Shown one piece after another: positions 44,477 to 54,132 of a stretch of DNA of 64,000 bases. The stretch spans positions 17,179 to 81,178 of the forward strand of contig JAEWYT010000147.1 in NCBI GenBank assembly GCA_023458595.1. The letters run 5' to 3'. The notes beneath the pieces were generated by a model. It searched no databases, was not told the DNA's origin, and saw nothing but the letters and a program-made list of their open reading frames with translations. Numbering within the stretch: the stretch's first letter is position 1; each line of letters starts with the position of its first letter. This DNA is from Pseudomonadota bacterium. Its GTDB lineage: Bacteria; Pseudomonadota; Alphaproteobacteria; Rhizobiales; Tepidamorphaceae. The position numbers and the translations under genes were made by a program.

Positions 44477-45558
44477 TCCTCGCCTCCCAGGTCATCCATG
44501 GGAACGGACACGACGACGCCCTCGCCGCGTGCGGCGGCGTAGACGTCGCCCCGATACTCCGTGGTGCTCGTTACGCCGTGGGTCGCCCCGTCGGCGCGGC
44601 TGTGCAGGCTCAGAATCGGCTGGAAGCCGATGTCGAGCCTGATGCAGAGGCCGGCGGACATGGTCGGCGCCCAGGGCTTGAGCAGGCCGAGCTGCTTCAC
44701 GCCGCCGCCTTGCAGCGGCTCGTAGAAGCTGCGGCCGGCACGCAGTTTCGGTGCGATCCAGTAGGGCCGCGCCACCTCGGCGACCATGCGCTTGCGATAG
44801 CCCGGCTCGCGCAGCACGAGCTCGACGAGTTGGCAGCGTGGGGCGAAGGCGCTCAGCCAGTAGCCCTCCTTCGCCGGGGAGATGCGGCCGGGATAGGCGG
44901 GAAGATCGGAATAGAGAATCTGCGGCGCGTCCTTGCCGGACGCGTCGATGCGCACGAGCCGGTGCTTCCAGGCCTCCGAGAACACGAGCGACGGGCCGTC
45001 GACGACGAGGCCCGACGGATAGGCGAGGTCGCCGACGAGGCGGGTGCTTGATCCGCTGTCGAGATCGATGTGCCAGATGCTTCCCGAGGCGTTGCGCTGG
45101 AGGAGGTCGAGTTGCCAGCCGTCGGGCGGATTGGTCGCCGAGCCGTTGGCGACGTAGAGCGTCGAACCGTCGGCGGCGAGCGCGGTGATGCAGCCAGCGT
45201 CCGGCGCGGCCCGATAGCGACGGCCGTCGAAATCGCCGCCCTCGACGAGAACGTCGCCGGTCGAAAGCGCGACCGCCAGTCCGCCGTCGCCCATCGGGGC
45301 GATGCAGACGACTTCGGATTCGTATTCGTCGCGCTTGCGCCACGTCGACCCCTCCAGCACGTGGATTGCCTTGCCGGACGATGCCAGAAGCTCGTCGGAG
45401 ACGACTGCCAAACAGTCGACGTCTTCGAGCGGGACGCGCGAGGGCGCCTCGTCGAGCTTGCGGTTCGGGCGCAGTGCCCCGTCGAGTGGCGGGACGGTGA
45501 CGGCGGCCTCGCCGATGCCGAGGAGATTGTCCCAGGCGCGCACGAGACCGCCGATCAT
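44473..45558 (-). CDS. SMP-30/strictosidine-synthase-like beta-propeller protein
   Basis: 361 residues of a six-bladed propeller of the gluconolactonase/strictosidine-synthase type, with repeats such as YPSGLVVDGPSLVFSEAWKH and FAPRCQLVELVLREPGYRK. No signal peptide is obvious. It overlaps the stop of the fused permease-propeller gene and the start of the ATPase gene by four bases. Related in architecture to the propeller fused to the upstream permease, so the two may be a duplicated lactonase pair. Confidence 0.7.
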
Positions 45559-47669
45559 TTCCGCCCCCAATAGGACTTCGTGCCGGTCCACTCCGGGTCC
45601 ATGCCGTCGAGCTTCAGGCGGCCGATGCGGTTGTTGGAGATGCCGCCGATGTAGAGATGGCCCTTGTGCTCGCGCATCGAGGTGATCATCGGATGGTTCT
45701 CGCCGCCGTTGTCCCAGAGCGTCTCGATGACCCTGCCCGTCTCGTCGAAGCGGACGATGCAGCCCGTATTGATGTTGGCGTAGAGCCACTCGTCGGGCGC
45801 AATGCGGCGCGCCATGCGCTTCCTGAAGCCGGGCATCCTGAGGGCGAGATCGAGCGAGGGCGTGCGCATGCCGACCAGCGCCAGCCAGTAGGTGCCGTCG
45901 GAGGCGCGGTTGATGTTGTCGGGATAGCCCGGCAGGTCGCCGATGACCTGTTCGATCGTGCCCTTCTTCGGCCCGTCGAAATAGTAGCGACTGATACGGC
46001 ATCCCCAGGTCTCGGCGAAGAAGAACGAGTGCCCCTCGTGCGCCATGCAGATGCCGTTCGGGAAGACCAGGTTCTTGATCACCGTGCGGGTAGCGCCGGT
46101 ACTCGGGTCGAAGCAGATGATGCGGCCGTTGCCGCGCGATTCCAGGCAGTCGACCGGCCATTCGTGCATTTCGTAGCGGACCGTAGCCTCGCTGAAGAAG
46201 ACGCGGCCGTCGGGGGCGATGTCGAGGTCGTCGGCGAGCCTGAGCCGCGAGTCGTCGATAACCGAGAACCAGGAGCGGTTGGTCTCGTCGGTGAGCTTCT
46301 CGATCGTGCGGTCCTGCGCGACGCGGTAGAGACCCATGCCGCCGATGCAGACGAGCAGCGAGCCGTCGCGGGCGAACGCCATGCCGAGCGGGCGTCCGCC
46401 GACATGGGCGTAGACCTCGTGCCGGGTGTAGTCCGGGGCGAAGAAACGGACGATGTCGCCGGTCCGGTTGCCCGCGTATATGTGGTCGTCCTCGTCGAGG
46501 ATGACGTCCTCGGGGCCGTCGATCTCGCCGAGGCCGATGCGCTCGACGGGACGGAGCCTGTCGTTGAGAGCATAGGGCGAGTCTCGGTCCGTGCCGGGGG
46601 CTGCGGGCAGCGACGCGTAGGTCGGCGACACGTAGACCTTCGAGAGAACCTTGTGCCGGTTCTTGAGCCAGCGCACGTCGATGGCGACGGCCGCCAGCAG
46701 GAGGAGGCCGAGCAGCAGCGAGTTCGCGCCGCTCGTCACGCCGAGGCGCACCAGGCTGTTGACCATCAGCATGACGGTGATGGAGCCGATGATCGCCTTC
46801 GCCGCCGAGCCGCGTCCGCCACCGAGGCTGTTGCCGCCGACGACGGCGGCGGTCAGGGCGGCGATCTCCAGACCGACGCCTGTATCCGCGCCGGCGCCGC
46901 CGAGGCGCGAGGCGAAGAGGAGGCCGGAGAGCGCGCATAGCGTCCCGGACACCACGTAGGTCATGCAGATGACCCGGCGCACCGGGATGCCTACATTGTG
47001 AGCGGAGCGACGGGAGCCGCCGATCGCCAGCACATGCCATCCGAGCCGCGTCCTGGAGAGGATGAGGTGGAGGGTGATCGCGACTATCCCGGCGACGACC
47101 ACGCTGAAGGGGATGCCGAGGATCGATCCTTCCCCGAGGAAGAACCAGGCGTCGGAGTCGACGAAGGCGGCGGCGATCAGGACCGAGTACTTGAGGAGCA
47201 GCATGTCCACGATGGCGCGGACGATGATGAGCGTGACGAGCGTGGTGAGGAAGGCGCGCAGGCGCAGGTAGCCCACAAGCAGGCCGTTCACCAGGCCGAC
47301 GGCCGCGCCAGCGGCGAGGGTGGCGGTGATCACGGCGGGCAGCGGCCATCCGGCGACGTTCAGGAGGGCGAGCGCGACGATGTTGCCGAGCGCGAAGGTC
47401 GAGCCGACGCTCAGGTCGATACCGCCCGCGACCATGACGATCGTGAGCCCCAGAACGAGAAGGCTGAACTCGCCCCACTGGCGCAGGAGAATGGCGATGT
47501 TCGAGGCACTGTAGAAATCGGGAATGACCGATCCGAAGGCGACCACCACGGCGATCAGGAAGAGGAGGGGGATCGCATTGTCGACCCAGCGCTTGGTGAG
47601 AACCTCACCGAGCAGATGGTCGGGGATGGCGCGGTAGCGCCAGCGCACGATCGTATCGGACACGGACAT
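45555..47669 (-). CDS. ABC sugar permease fused to a C-terminal beta-propeller
   Basis: 704 residues. Residues about 25-330 form a BPD_transp_2 permease (RbsC-like, with VAGGIDLSVGSTFALGN and VVGGNSLGGGRGS). After a short linker, about 375-704 form a strictosidine-synthase/SMP-30-like six-bladed propeller with PSTGATRTVIKNLVFPNGI and YPDNINRASDGTYWLALVG. The frame is continuous with no stop or shift between domains. By the usual topology the permease C terminus is cytoplasmic, so the propeller would act on the freshly imported substrate. Its stop overlaps the next propeller gene (ATGA). Confidence 0.85.
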   Translation of the reverse strand: MSVSDTIVRWRYRAIPDHLLGEVLTKRWVDNAIPLLFLIAVVVAFGSVIPDFYSASNIAILLRQWGEFSLLVLGLTIVMVAGGIDLSVGSTFALGNIVALALLNVAGWPLPAVITATLAAGAAVGLVNGLLVGYLRLRAFLTTLVTLIIVRAIVDMLLLKYSVLIAAAFVDSDAWFFLGEGSILGIPFSVVVAGIVAITLHLILSRTRLGWHVLAIGGSRRSAHNVGIPVRRVICMTYVVSGTLCALSGLLFASRLGGAGADTGVGLEIAALTAAVVGGNSLGGGRGSAAKAIIGSITVMLMVNSLVRLGVTSGANSLLLGLLLLAAVAIDVRWLKNRHKVLSKVYVSPTYASLPAAPGTDRDSPYALNDRLRPVERIGLGEIDGPEDVILDEDDHIYAGNRTGDIVRFFAPDYTRHEVYAHVGGRPLGMAFARDGSLLVCIGGMGLYRVAQDRTIEKLTDETNRSWFSVIDDSRLRLADDLDIAPDGRVFFSEATVRYEMHEWPVDCLESRGNGRIICFDPSTGATRTVIKNLVFPNGICMAHEGHSFFFAETWGCRISRYYFDGPKKGTIEQVIGDLPGYPDNINRASDGTYWLALVGMRTPSLDLALRMPGFRKRMARRIAPDEWLYANINTGCIVRFDETGRVIETLWDNGGENHPMITSMREHKGHLYIGGISNNRIGRLKLDGMDPEWTGTKSYWGRK

Positions 47670-47698
47670 GGTGGTTCGCTCTGTCTACGAAGCAAGGT

Positions 47699-47725
47699 CC
47701 GGCGCGGACCGAAGGCCCGCGCCGG
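47699..47725 (-). other. Stable intercistronic hairpin after the binding-protein gene
   Basis: Arms CCGGCGCGG/CCGCGCCGG are perfect 9-base complements, extended by two C-G pairs and a G-U pair in the RNA, leaving a 3-base loop. There is no U tract. Located between the solute-binding-protein gene and the permease fusion, it probably protects the upstream mRNA or attenuates downstream expression. Confidence 0.6.
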
Positions 47726-47743
47726 TCGGGGACTGGAAGCGTC

Positions 47744-48733
47744 TTATTGCGGCAGGCTCCAGCAGGAGCCGGGCCTCATGTTGTCCTTGGTCAGGAACTC
47801 GAGCTGCGTGAAGAGCGTGGTCTTCATGGAGCCGGGTGCCTGGTTGAGCTGAAGCATCTGCTTGATCAGGTCCGCCATGTCACGGGCCTGGCCGGGCACG
47901 TTGTAGACGACGACTTCGGAATAGGTGCCGTTCGCGAGCCCGTCGCACGCCGACTGGTTTCCGCCGCCCTGGGAGATCAGGTAGACGTTCTTGCCGGACT
48001 CCTTGATCGCCGCCGCGGTGCCGACGTCCATGACGTCCCAGAAGCCGGCGATGCCGCAGAGGTCGGGATGCTGTTGCAGGACGGTGGCCGTTATGTTCTT
48101 GGCCTTGGTCGCATCCCAGTCGGCGGCCTGGTTGGACACCAGCTTCATGTCCGGGTTCTTCTCGAGGACGTTGTTGATGCCCTTCATCTGATAGGCGCTC
48201 GCCGCCGCGGTGAGGACGCCCTGGGTGATCGCGATCTTGCCGTTGCCGCCGTTCTTCGGCGAGCAACGGTCGACGAGCTTCTGGCCGATCTGCTCGCCCA
48301 TGCCGACATAGTCGGCGCCGACGAAGACATCCGTCGAGTAGCTCGACCGCATGTTGACCTGAACCACGTAGATGCCGGCTTCCTCGGCCTTCTTCAGCAG
48401 GCGGGCGTACGATTGGACGTCCGGATTGTGCACGACGATCACGTCGGGCTTCTCGGCGATCAGCGAGGTGATCGCCTGGGCGCCGGCATCCGTCGACCAG
48501 TTCGGATCGCGGATCTCGAACTTGACGCCGAGCGGCTCGAGCGCCTGCTTGAGGCCGGCGGCCCAGCCTTCCGTCAGGTCGAAGCCCATGGCGACCGGCA
48601 CGTAGGCGACGGTCTTGTCCTTGAACGCGTCGTAGTAGGCCCCGCGCGTCGGGTCGTCGATACCCTGTGCGAGTGCCGCGCCCGCACCGAGGGCGAGGGC
48701 GGAAGCGAGTAGTGTCGTCTTTGTCAGTCGCAT
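47744..48733 (-). CDS. Sugar-type ABC transporter substrate-binding protein
   Basis: 329-residue periplasmic binding protein, Peripla_BP_4 fold. Signal peptide in residues 1-22 (LLASALALGAGAALAQ). Segments such as EKPDVIVVHNPDVQSYARLL and DVMDVGTAAAIKESGKNVYL fit CUT2 binding proteins. Two cysteines in the mature protein, C-terminal RPGSCWSLPQ among them, may form a disulfide. Ligand unknown. The stable hairpin downstream would allow this gene to be expressed above the membrane components. Confidence 0.88.
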   Translation of the reverse strand: MRLTKTTLLASALALGAGAALAQGIDDPTRGAYYDAFKDKTVAYVPVAMGFDLTEGWAAGLKQALEPLGVKFEIRDPNWSTDAGAQAITSLIAEKPDVIVVHNPDVQSYARLLKKAEEAGIYVVQVNMRSSYSTDVFVGADYVGMGEQIGQKLVDRCSPKNGGNGKIAITQGVLTAAASAYQMKGINNVLEKNPDMKLVSNQAADWDATKAKNITATVLQQHPDLCGIAGFWDVMDVGTAAAIKESGKNVYLISQGGGNQSACDGLANGTYSEVVVYNVPGQARDMADLIKQMLQLNQAPGSMKTTLFTQLEFLTKDNMRPGSCWSLPQ

Positions 48734-48758
48734 GATTTTCCTCCCGTAGACTGCACGA

Positions 48759-49733
48759 CTAGATGTCCCCCTGCTGAGCGGTCTGCTCGTCGCGGGGGTT
48801 GAGGATCGTGTCGATCACGATCGCGGTGAGAAGGATGACGCCCTTGATGACGTTCTGGACGGTGTACTGGATGTCCATGATCGTCATGCCGTTGAGCAGG
48901 ACGCCGATGAGCAGGGTGCCGACGATCACGTTGCGAATGCTGCCGCGCCCGCCGGACAGGCCGATGCCGCCGAGCACCACGACGAGGATGACGTCGTAGA
49001 CGAAGGTCGAGTTGGCGACCCGCGTGTTCATGCTGGCGACGGAAGCCGCCGTGACGATGCCGGCGACGAAGCCGATCAGCGAGGAGAGCATGTACTGCAG
49101 GACGATGATCGGCCGCGCCGGGACGCCGGTGATGCGGGCGGTCAGGAGATTGTCGCCCACCGCGCGCAGGTAGCGGCCGGACTTCGTGTAGCGCAGGAAC
49201 AGGTAGGCGACGAAGCAGACGGCGACGAACAGGAAGATCGGGACCGGCACGTCGAACAGCTGGCCCTGTCCGAGCCAGGCGAGATGACGGTTCTCGGCCG
49301 ACAGGTAGATGACGTCGAGGTCGAAAAGGAAGTAGCGGCCGAACCCGTAGACCACCGTTCCCATCGCGAGCGTCGCGAAGATCGCGGGGATCTCGACATA
49401 GGCGACGAGGAAGCCGTTGATCATGCCGACCGCGAGGCAGAAGATCAGGCCGAGCACGACGGCCTGCGGCACCGGCATGCCGTTGGTCATGAGCTGCAGC
49501 GTCCAGGCGACCGAGATGGCCATCACGGCCACGAGGGAGAGGTCGATGCCGCGGCCGATGACGACGAGGCCCATGGCTACGCCGAGGATGCCGAGGATCG
49601 ACACGCTCCTGATGAGGTTCAGGATGTTGCTGGCTGTCAGAAAGCCCGGCAACGCAATCGCGAAGCCGATGCACAGCATTACGGCAAGTGCAAAGACGAT
49701 CTGTTCCTGGCTCAGGTGCCCGAACACTTTCAT
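48759..49733 (-). CDS. CUT2-type ABC transporter permease
   Basis: 324 residues with about ten membrane helices and the family motif MGLVVIGRGIDLSLVAVM; GGIGLSGGRGSIRNVIVG is the EAA-like loop contacting the ATPase. The ATG giving MKVFGHLSQ has a strong GGGAGGGG site; the in-frame ATG five codons upstream is less likely. First gene of the operon, divergent from the AraC regulator. It pairs with the permease half of the fusion protein to form a heterodimeric pore. Confidence 0.88.
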   Translation of the reverse strand: MKVFGHLSQEQIVFALAVMLCIGFAIALPGFLTASNILNLIRSVSILGILGVAMGLVVIGRGIDLSLVAVMAISVAWTLQLMTNGMPVPQAVVLGLIFCLAVGMINGFLVAYVEIPAIFATLAMGTVVYGFGRYFLFDLDVIYLSAENRHLAWLGQGQLFDVPVPIFLFVAVCFVAYLFLRYTKSGRYLRAVGDNLLTARITGVPARPIIVLQYMLSSLIGFVAGIVTAASVASMNTRVANSTFVYDVILVVVLGGIGLSGGRGSIRNVIVGTLLIGVLLNGMTIMDIQYTVQNVIKGVILLTAIVIDTILNPRDEQTAQQGDI

Positions 49734-49986
49734 GCCGCCCCTCCCCATCGGCGCGATAGCCCCTTGTTTGGTATTCGAGGCCCGATGCGGAACCTATCGG
49801 TCTCCGAAACCTCGTTCTTTCGCGACAATGCAGCGCTTTTGTCTGAGAGTGCAGTCGACCGGCGGCTTGCCGGAACGCGCCGCGATGGGGTACTAAAGGT
49901 CAGGCCATTGCCCAAAGAGCCGGCGGGCGGGGGTATCCTCGGAACACAGATCCGGTCGAGACGCATGGCCGGGGTGGAGGAAGCCC

Positions 49987-50937
49987 ATGGATGTCGTCTT
50001 CACGACGGATAGCATCGCGCGGGCCAAGCGGTATGATGCGTGGCGCGACGCCATTTGCGACTTCTATGTCAATGTCGACGTCAAGGCGACGCGGCCCGAG
50101 GAGTACCGGGGGTTCATCCGCGAAGGCCATTTCGGCGAGGTGGTGCTGACCGACATCCTGTTGTCGGAGCAGCGCATCCGCCGCAACAGCCAGCATATCT
50201 CGCGCCTCGACAAGGACTGCTACTACCTGCAGCTCATCCACCGCGGCAACGTCAACGTCCTGCAGCAGGGCGAGACGCACCATTCCAACGCGGCGCGCGG
50301 CGCGATCTTCTACGCGACCGAGCCCTACGAGCTCCAGTGCGTCGGTGAGGTGCGCTCGTTCTATCTGGAGATCCCCCGCAAGACGTTCGCCCAGCGCTTT
50401 CCCCACGAACAGATCCCGGTATCGGCGACGATCAACAGCGCGCAGGGGCTCGGGCGCATCGCCACCGAATTCTGCGCGATGCTCGCGACCGAAGGCGCGA
50501 GGCTCGAGGACCATGCGCGCGCCCATCTCGGCGGCCAGCTCATGGACATGCTTGCCTATACGCTGATCACCGGCGAGAACGGCATGCCGGCCTCCGACGG
50601 CTCGGTGCAGGCTGTCCGGCTACGGTCGGTTCAACAGTGGATCGAAGCGCATATCGGTGATCCGGACCTGTCGCTCGACAAGATCGCGGCGGCCAACGGC
50701 ATGTCTCTGCGCTACCTCCACCTACTCTTCCGGCAGTCGGAGATGTCGGCGTCGGAATGGATCTGGAACCGGCGGCTGCAGCTTTGCTACGACGAGATCG
50801 CAATGGGCGGCGGCCGGTCGATAACGTCGATCGCGTTTCAGCACGGCTTCAACAGCTCGGCGCATTTCAGCACGTTGTTCCGGCGGCGGTACGGGATGTC
50901 GCCCCGCGACGTCGCGCGGGCGCGTCAGGCGCCATAG
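49987..50937 (+). CDS. AraC-family transcriptional regulator
   Basis: 316 residues: an N-terminal ligand-binding domain of the FeaR/NphR kind (about 1-200) and a C-terminal double HTH (about 215-315; SLDKIAAANGMSLRYLHLLF and FNSSAHFSTLFRRRYGMSP). The ATG has GGAGGA upstream. It is divergent from the CUT2 ABC operon across a 253-base spacer that must hold both promoters, and is therefore its likely regulator. Confidence 0.88.
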   Translation: MDVVFTTDSIARAKRYDAWRDAICDFYVNVDVKATRPEEYRGFIREGHFGEVVLTDILLSEQRIRRNSQHISRLDKDCYYLQLIHRGNVNVLQQGETHHSNAARGAIFYATEPYELQCVGEVRSFYLEIPRKTFAQRFPHEQIPVSATINSAQGLGRIATEFCAMLATEGARLEDHARAHLGGQLMDMLAYTLITGENGMPASDGSVQAVRLRSVQQWIEAHIGDPDLSLDKIAAANGMSLRYLHLLFRQSEMSASEWIWNRRLQLCYDEIAMGGGRSITSIAFQHGFNSSAHFSTLFRRRYGMSPRDVARARQAP

Positions 50938-50964
50938 GCTGCAGGACGCCGACTTCCAAGCCGA

Positions 50965-51918
50965 CTATCGACACGAGCCCCGGCCATTCGCGGCGACATC
51001 GGCCAGCGCCTGTCTCAAGGTTCGCAGGGCGGTCATGCCCTCGTTCTGAGCCAGCGTCACGAAGCCGATCTGGATCGGGGGGAGGCGAAGGTCCGGCAGA
51101 TCGATCACGCAGAGCGCGTCCTTCGCCGCGTGGGAATCGAGCGCCAGGCGCGGCACGCAGATCAGGAAAGGCACCTGCCTGGCGAGCAGCATGAGCGCGT
51201 TGGGGTCGGACGCCATTTCCACCACGGGCGTCGGGCCCGCCAGACCGTGGTTGCGGAAGGCGGTCTCGAAGGCGATGCGGTTGTTGGAGCCTTCGGGCGG
51301 CAGTGCCCAGGGCCAGTCCATGAGATCGCGCACCGACAGATCGGCGCGTTCGGCGAGGGGATGGGTGACGGAACAGGCGAGCACCAGATCGGTCTCCGTC
51401 AGCGGATCGTGCCGCAGCACGTCCAGCATGCTCGGCGGCAGCCTGTCCCAGTCGACGCGCCCGACATAGCAATCGAGATTGCCGGCCCAGAGCTCGGGCA
51501 GCATGTCGTTCACCATGCCGGCGCGCACCTTGAAGCGCAGGCGCGCGTCGCGTTCGTCGAGCAGCCTTATTGCCGAAGGCAGGAGCTGGAACATGACGGC
51601 CGGGTTCGTGCCGACCCGCACCACGGGCGGCCGATCCGCCTGCAGTTCGCCCACCAGGTGATCCACGGCGGCCAGACCGGAGCGGGCACGTTGAAGCGCC
51701 AGTTCTCCGGCCTGAGTCAGCGACACGCCACGCGCCGACCGATCGACAAGGGTGACCCCGAAGGCGTGCTCGAGGTCCTTCACCATCTGCGACACTGCCG
51801 GCTGGGTGAGCTTGAGAACTTCCGCGACGGCCCTGAGAGACCGGTGCTCGTCGATGAGCTCGAGGAGCCGCAAGTGACGCAGGCGCAGGCGGTCGAGATG
51901 GAGCGGCGAATGAGCCAT
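50965..51918 (-). CDS. LysR-family regulator, GbpR-like
   Basis: 317 residues with an N-terminal HTH (HLRLLELIDEHRSLRAVAEV and KLTQPAVSQMVKDLEHAFG) and a LysR substrate domain. The N terminus LDRLRLRHLRLLELI is of the GbpR/aromatic type. The ATG overlaps a T-N11-A dyad, implying autoregulation. A TTG two codons upstream is in frame. Divergent from tctB, so it probably controls the TctBAC transporter and the CoA-transferase. Confidence 0.85.
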   Translation of the reverse strand: MAHSPLHLDRLRLRHLRLLELIDEHRSLRAVAEVLKLTQPAVSQMVKDLEHAFGVTLVDRSARGVSLTQAGELALQRARSGLAAVDHLVGELQADRPPVVRVGTNPAVMFQLLPSAIRLLDERDARLRFKVRAGMVNDMLPELWAGNLDCYVGRVDWDRLPPSMLDVLRHDPLTETDLVLACSVTHPLAERADLSVRDLMDWPWALPPEGSNNRIAFETAFRNHGLAGPTPVVEMASDPNALMLLARQVPFLICVPRLALDSHAAKDALCVIDLPDLRLPPIQIGFVTLAQNEGMTALRTLRQALADVAANGRGSCR

Positions 51919-51931
51919 AAGCAATCATTAT
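51917..51931. promoter_or_regulatory. Candidate LysR box overlapping the LysR start
   Basis: ATAA-N7-TTAT dyad with a T-N11-A core, at the beginning of the LysR gene and about 180 bases before tctB. The AT content contrasts with the surroundings. Inferred autoregulatory site. Confidence 0.4.
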
Positions 51932-52112
51932 CACGTTGAAGAAATTTTCGACTACTTCTAATCGCTCGGCCGGTCTACGAATCCACGCAAGGGTCGCAAA
52001 AGGCCCATTCCGACGCTTCGGTGCATTCGCGCGGGCGGATCGGACAAGCCGGGGCGGTGACGGCGCCGCCCCCGACGCGGGTCGGAAACGACCGGCGAAA
52101 GGGAGGATCGAG

Positions 52113-52565
52113 ATGAGACGCGCCGATGTCGTCTCGGGCATCGTTCTGGCCGTGTTCAGCCTGGTGATGCTCTTCGCCGTCATCCCGTGGCAGATCGAGC
52201 CCGGCCCGCAGAGCATGGTGTCGCCCCGTCTCGTGCCGAGCATGATGATGGTCTTCATCGCAGTCCTGTCTGTGATGTTGATCGTCAGCAATCTGCGCCC
52301 TGCCGAGGGTGCCGTCGCCGACGAGCCCGCGATGCCGTTCTCGCGGTCGGAACTCGCGGCTCTGTTCAAGCTCGGCGCGGTCTTCGCGGTGGCGCTCGGT
52401 CTCTACCTGCTCGTATCGCCGCTCGCCGCCGGGGCCGGCCTGATGGTCGGCGCTCTGCTCGCACTCGGCGAGCGCCGTCCTCTTGTCATCGTGCTGATGC
52501 CTGCCGTGTTCCTGCTGGCGATCTGGCTCCTGTTCTACAAGGTGCTGGGCACCGCCATCGTATGA
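52113..52565 (+). CDS. tctB: Tripartite tricarboxylate transporter small permease TctB
   Basis: 150 residues with four hydrophobic helices. The opening MRRADVVSGIVLAVFSLVML and PRLVPSMMMVFIAVLSV match TctB. The ATG has GGGAGG upstream; the open frame extends further but without a ribosome-binding site. It works with TctA and TctC, encoded directly downstream, in Na+-dependent carboxylate uptake. Confidence 0.88.
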   Translation: MRRADVVSGIVLAVFSLVMLFAVIPWQIEPGPQSMVSPRLVPSMMMVFIAVLSVMLIVSNLRPAEGAVADEPAMPFSRSELAALFKLGAVFAVALGLYLLVSPLAAGAGLMVGALLALGERRPLVIVLMPAVFLLAIWLLFYKVLGTAIV

Positions 52566-52572
52566 GCGCGTC

Positions 52573-54129
52573 GTGGACTATCTGATCCTCGGATTCCAGG
52601 ACGTCCTCAACCCGGCGACGCTGTTCTGGGTCGCGGTCGGCGTGACGCTCGGCTACGTGCTGGGCGCCCTGCCCGGGCTCGGCAAGGCCACCGGCGTCGC
52701 GGTTGCGATCCCGCTCACGTTCTATCTGGAACCGGCGGCCGCCCTCGGCATGCTGATCGGCATCGCCAAGGGCAGTGCGGCCGGCAGTGCCGTCTCGGCC
52801 ATCCTGCTCAACACGCCGGGCGAGCCCTCCTCCGCGCCGACCGCCCTCGACGGCTATCCGCTGGCCCGCCAGGGCAAGGCGCAGAAGGCCCTGAAGATGG
52901 GCCTCTTCGCCTCGGTCATCGGCGACTTCCTCTCGACGCTGATCCTGATCGGCCTCGCCGCGCCGCTGGCGAGCTACGCGCTCCTGATCGGTCCGGTAGA
53001 GCTGTGCGCGATCCTTCTGTTCTCGCTGACCTTCGTCGGCGGGCTTTCCGGGAACTCGCTCATCAAGGGCCTGATCGCGGCGGCCTTCGGCGTGTTCTTC
53101 GCGACCGTCGGGCTGGAGGCCGAGACCTTCATCCCGCGCATGACCTTCGGACTTCTCGAGCTCGACGACGGTATCGCCCTCGTGCCGATGGCGATCGGCA
53201 TGCTGGCAGTTGCCGAGATGATCGTTCAGGCCGGCAACATGAAGGCGCTCGACGTCGAAGCGGCCAGGATCTCGGAAGCTACCGCCCGGGAGGACCGCGT
53301 CATCCTCAAATCCGAGTGGGTCCGCTGCCTGCCGGTGATCCTGAGGGGCACGATGATCGGCTCTGCCGTCGGCATCCTGCCGGGCCTAGGGGCGAGCGTC
53401 GGATCGTTCCTGTCCTACGGCGCGACCGTGCGCGCCTCGAAGACGCCGGAGAGGTTCGGCACCGGCATGATCGAGGGCATCGCCGCCGCCGAGAGCGCGG
53501 ACAACGCGGTGGTGCCTTCAAGCCTCGTGCCGCTGTTCGCGCTCGGCATTCCGGGCAGCGTCATCGCCGCGATCCTGATCGCCGCCTTCATCCTGCACGG
53601 GCTGACGCCCGGCCCGCTGATGTTCAAGCAGCAGCCGCGGCTCGTCGCCGACGTCTACGCCTCGATGATCTGCGCGAGTGCGATCATGCTGGCGATCGGT
53701 CTTCTCGGCCAGCGCTTCTTCGCCCTCGTCATCCGCGTGCCCTTGCGGCTCATCATCCCGGGCGTGCTGCTGCTGTGCTGCATCGGCGCCTACATGGAGA
53801 CGAGCAGCGTCTTCTCGATTTACGTGATGCTGTTCTTCACCATCATCGGGATCTTCGCCCGCAAGCTCGACTTCTCGTTCGTCACGTTCCTGATCGGGTT
53901 TGTCATCGGACCGAGCCTCGAGCTGACGTTCCGCCAGTCGATCCAGCTCCTTGACCACAACGTCCTGAACCTCGCGAAACACCCGATCTCGGTGGCCTTC
54001 ATCCTGCTCACGGCCGCGACCGTGTGGTGGATTGCCCGATCGAACAACCGCGCCGCGGCGAGGCGGCGCGAAGGCGTTCCGCCAGGACCGGCCAGTACTG
54101 AACCCACACATATCCAAAAGGGAGGATAG
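52573..54129 (+). CDS. tctA: Tripartite tricarboxylate transporter large permease TctA
   Basis: 518 residues, about 12 membrane segments. The family motif GYVLGALPGLGKATGVAVAI near the N terminus is repeated in inverted symmetry by GILPGLGASVGSFLSYGATV mid-protein. GTG start seven bases after the tctB stop. Provides the transport channel for the carboxylate delivered by TctC. Confidence 0.92.
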   Translation: MDYLILGFQDVLNPATLFWVAVGVTLGYVLGALPGLGKATGVAVAIPLTFYLEPAAALGMLIGIAKGSAAGSAVSAILLNTPGEPSSAPTALDGYPLARQGKAQKALKMGLFASVIGDFLSTLILIGLAAPLASYALLIGPVELCAILLFSLTFVGGLSGNSLIKGLIAAAFGVFFATVGLEAETFIPRMTFGLLELDDGIALVPMAIGMLAVAEMIVQAGNMKALDVEAARISEATAREDRVILKSEWVRCLPVILRGTMIGSAVGILPGLGASVGSFLSYGATVRASKTPERFGTGMIEGIAAAESADNAVVPSSLVPLFALGIPGSVIAAILIAAFILHGLTPGPLMFKQQPRLVADVYASMICASAIMLAIGLLGQRFFALVIRVPLRLIIPGVLLLCCIGAYMETSSVFSIYVMLFFTIIGIFARKLDFSFVTFLIGFVIGPSLELTFRQSIQLLDHNVLNLAKHPISVAFILLTAATVWWIARSNNRAAARRREGVPPGPASTEPTHIQKGG

Positions 54130-54132
54130 ACG

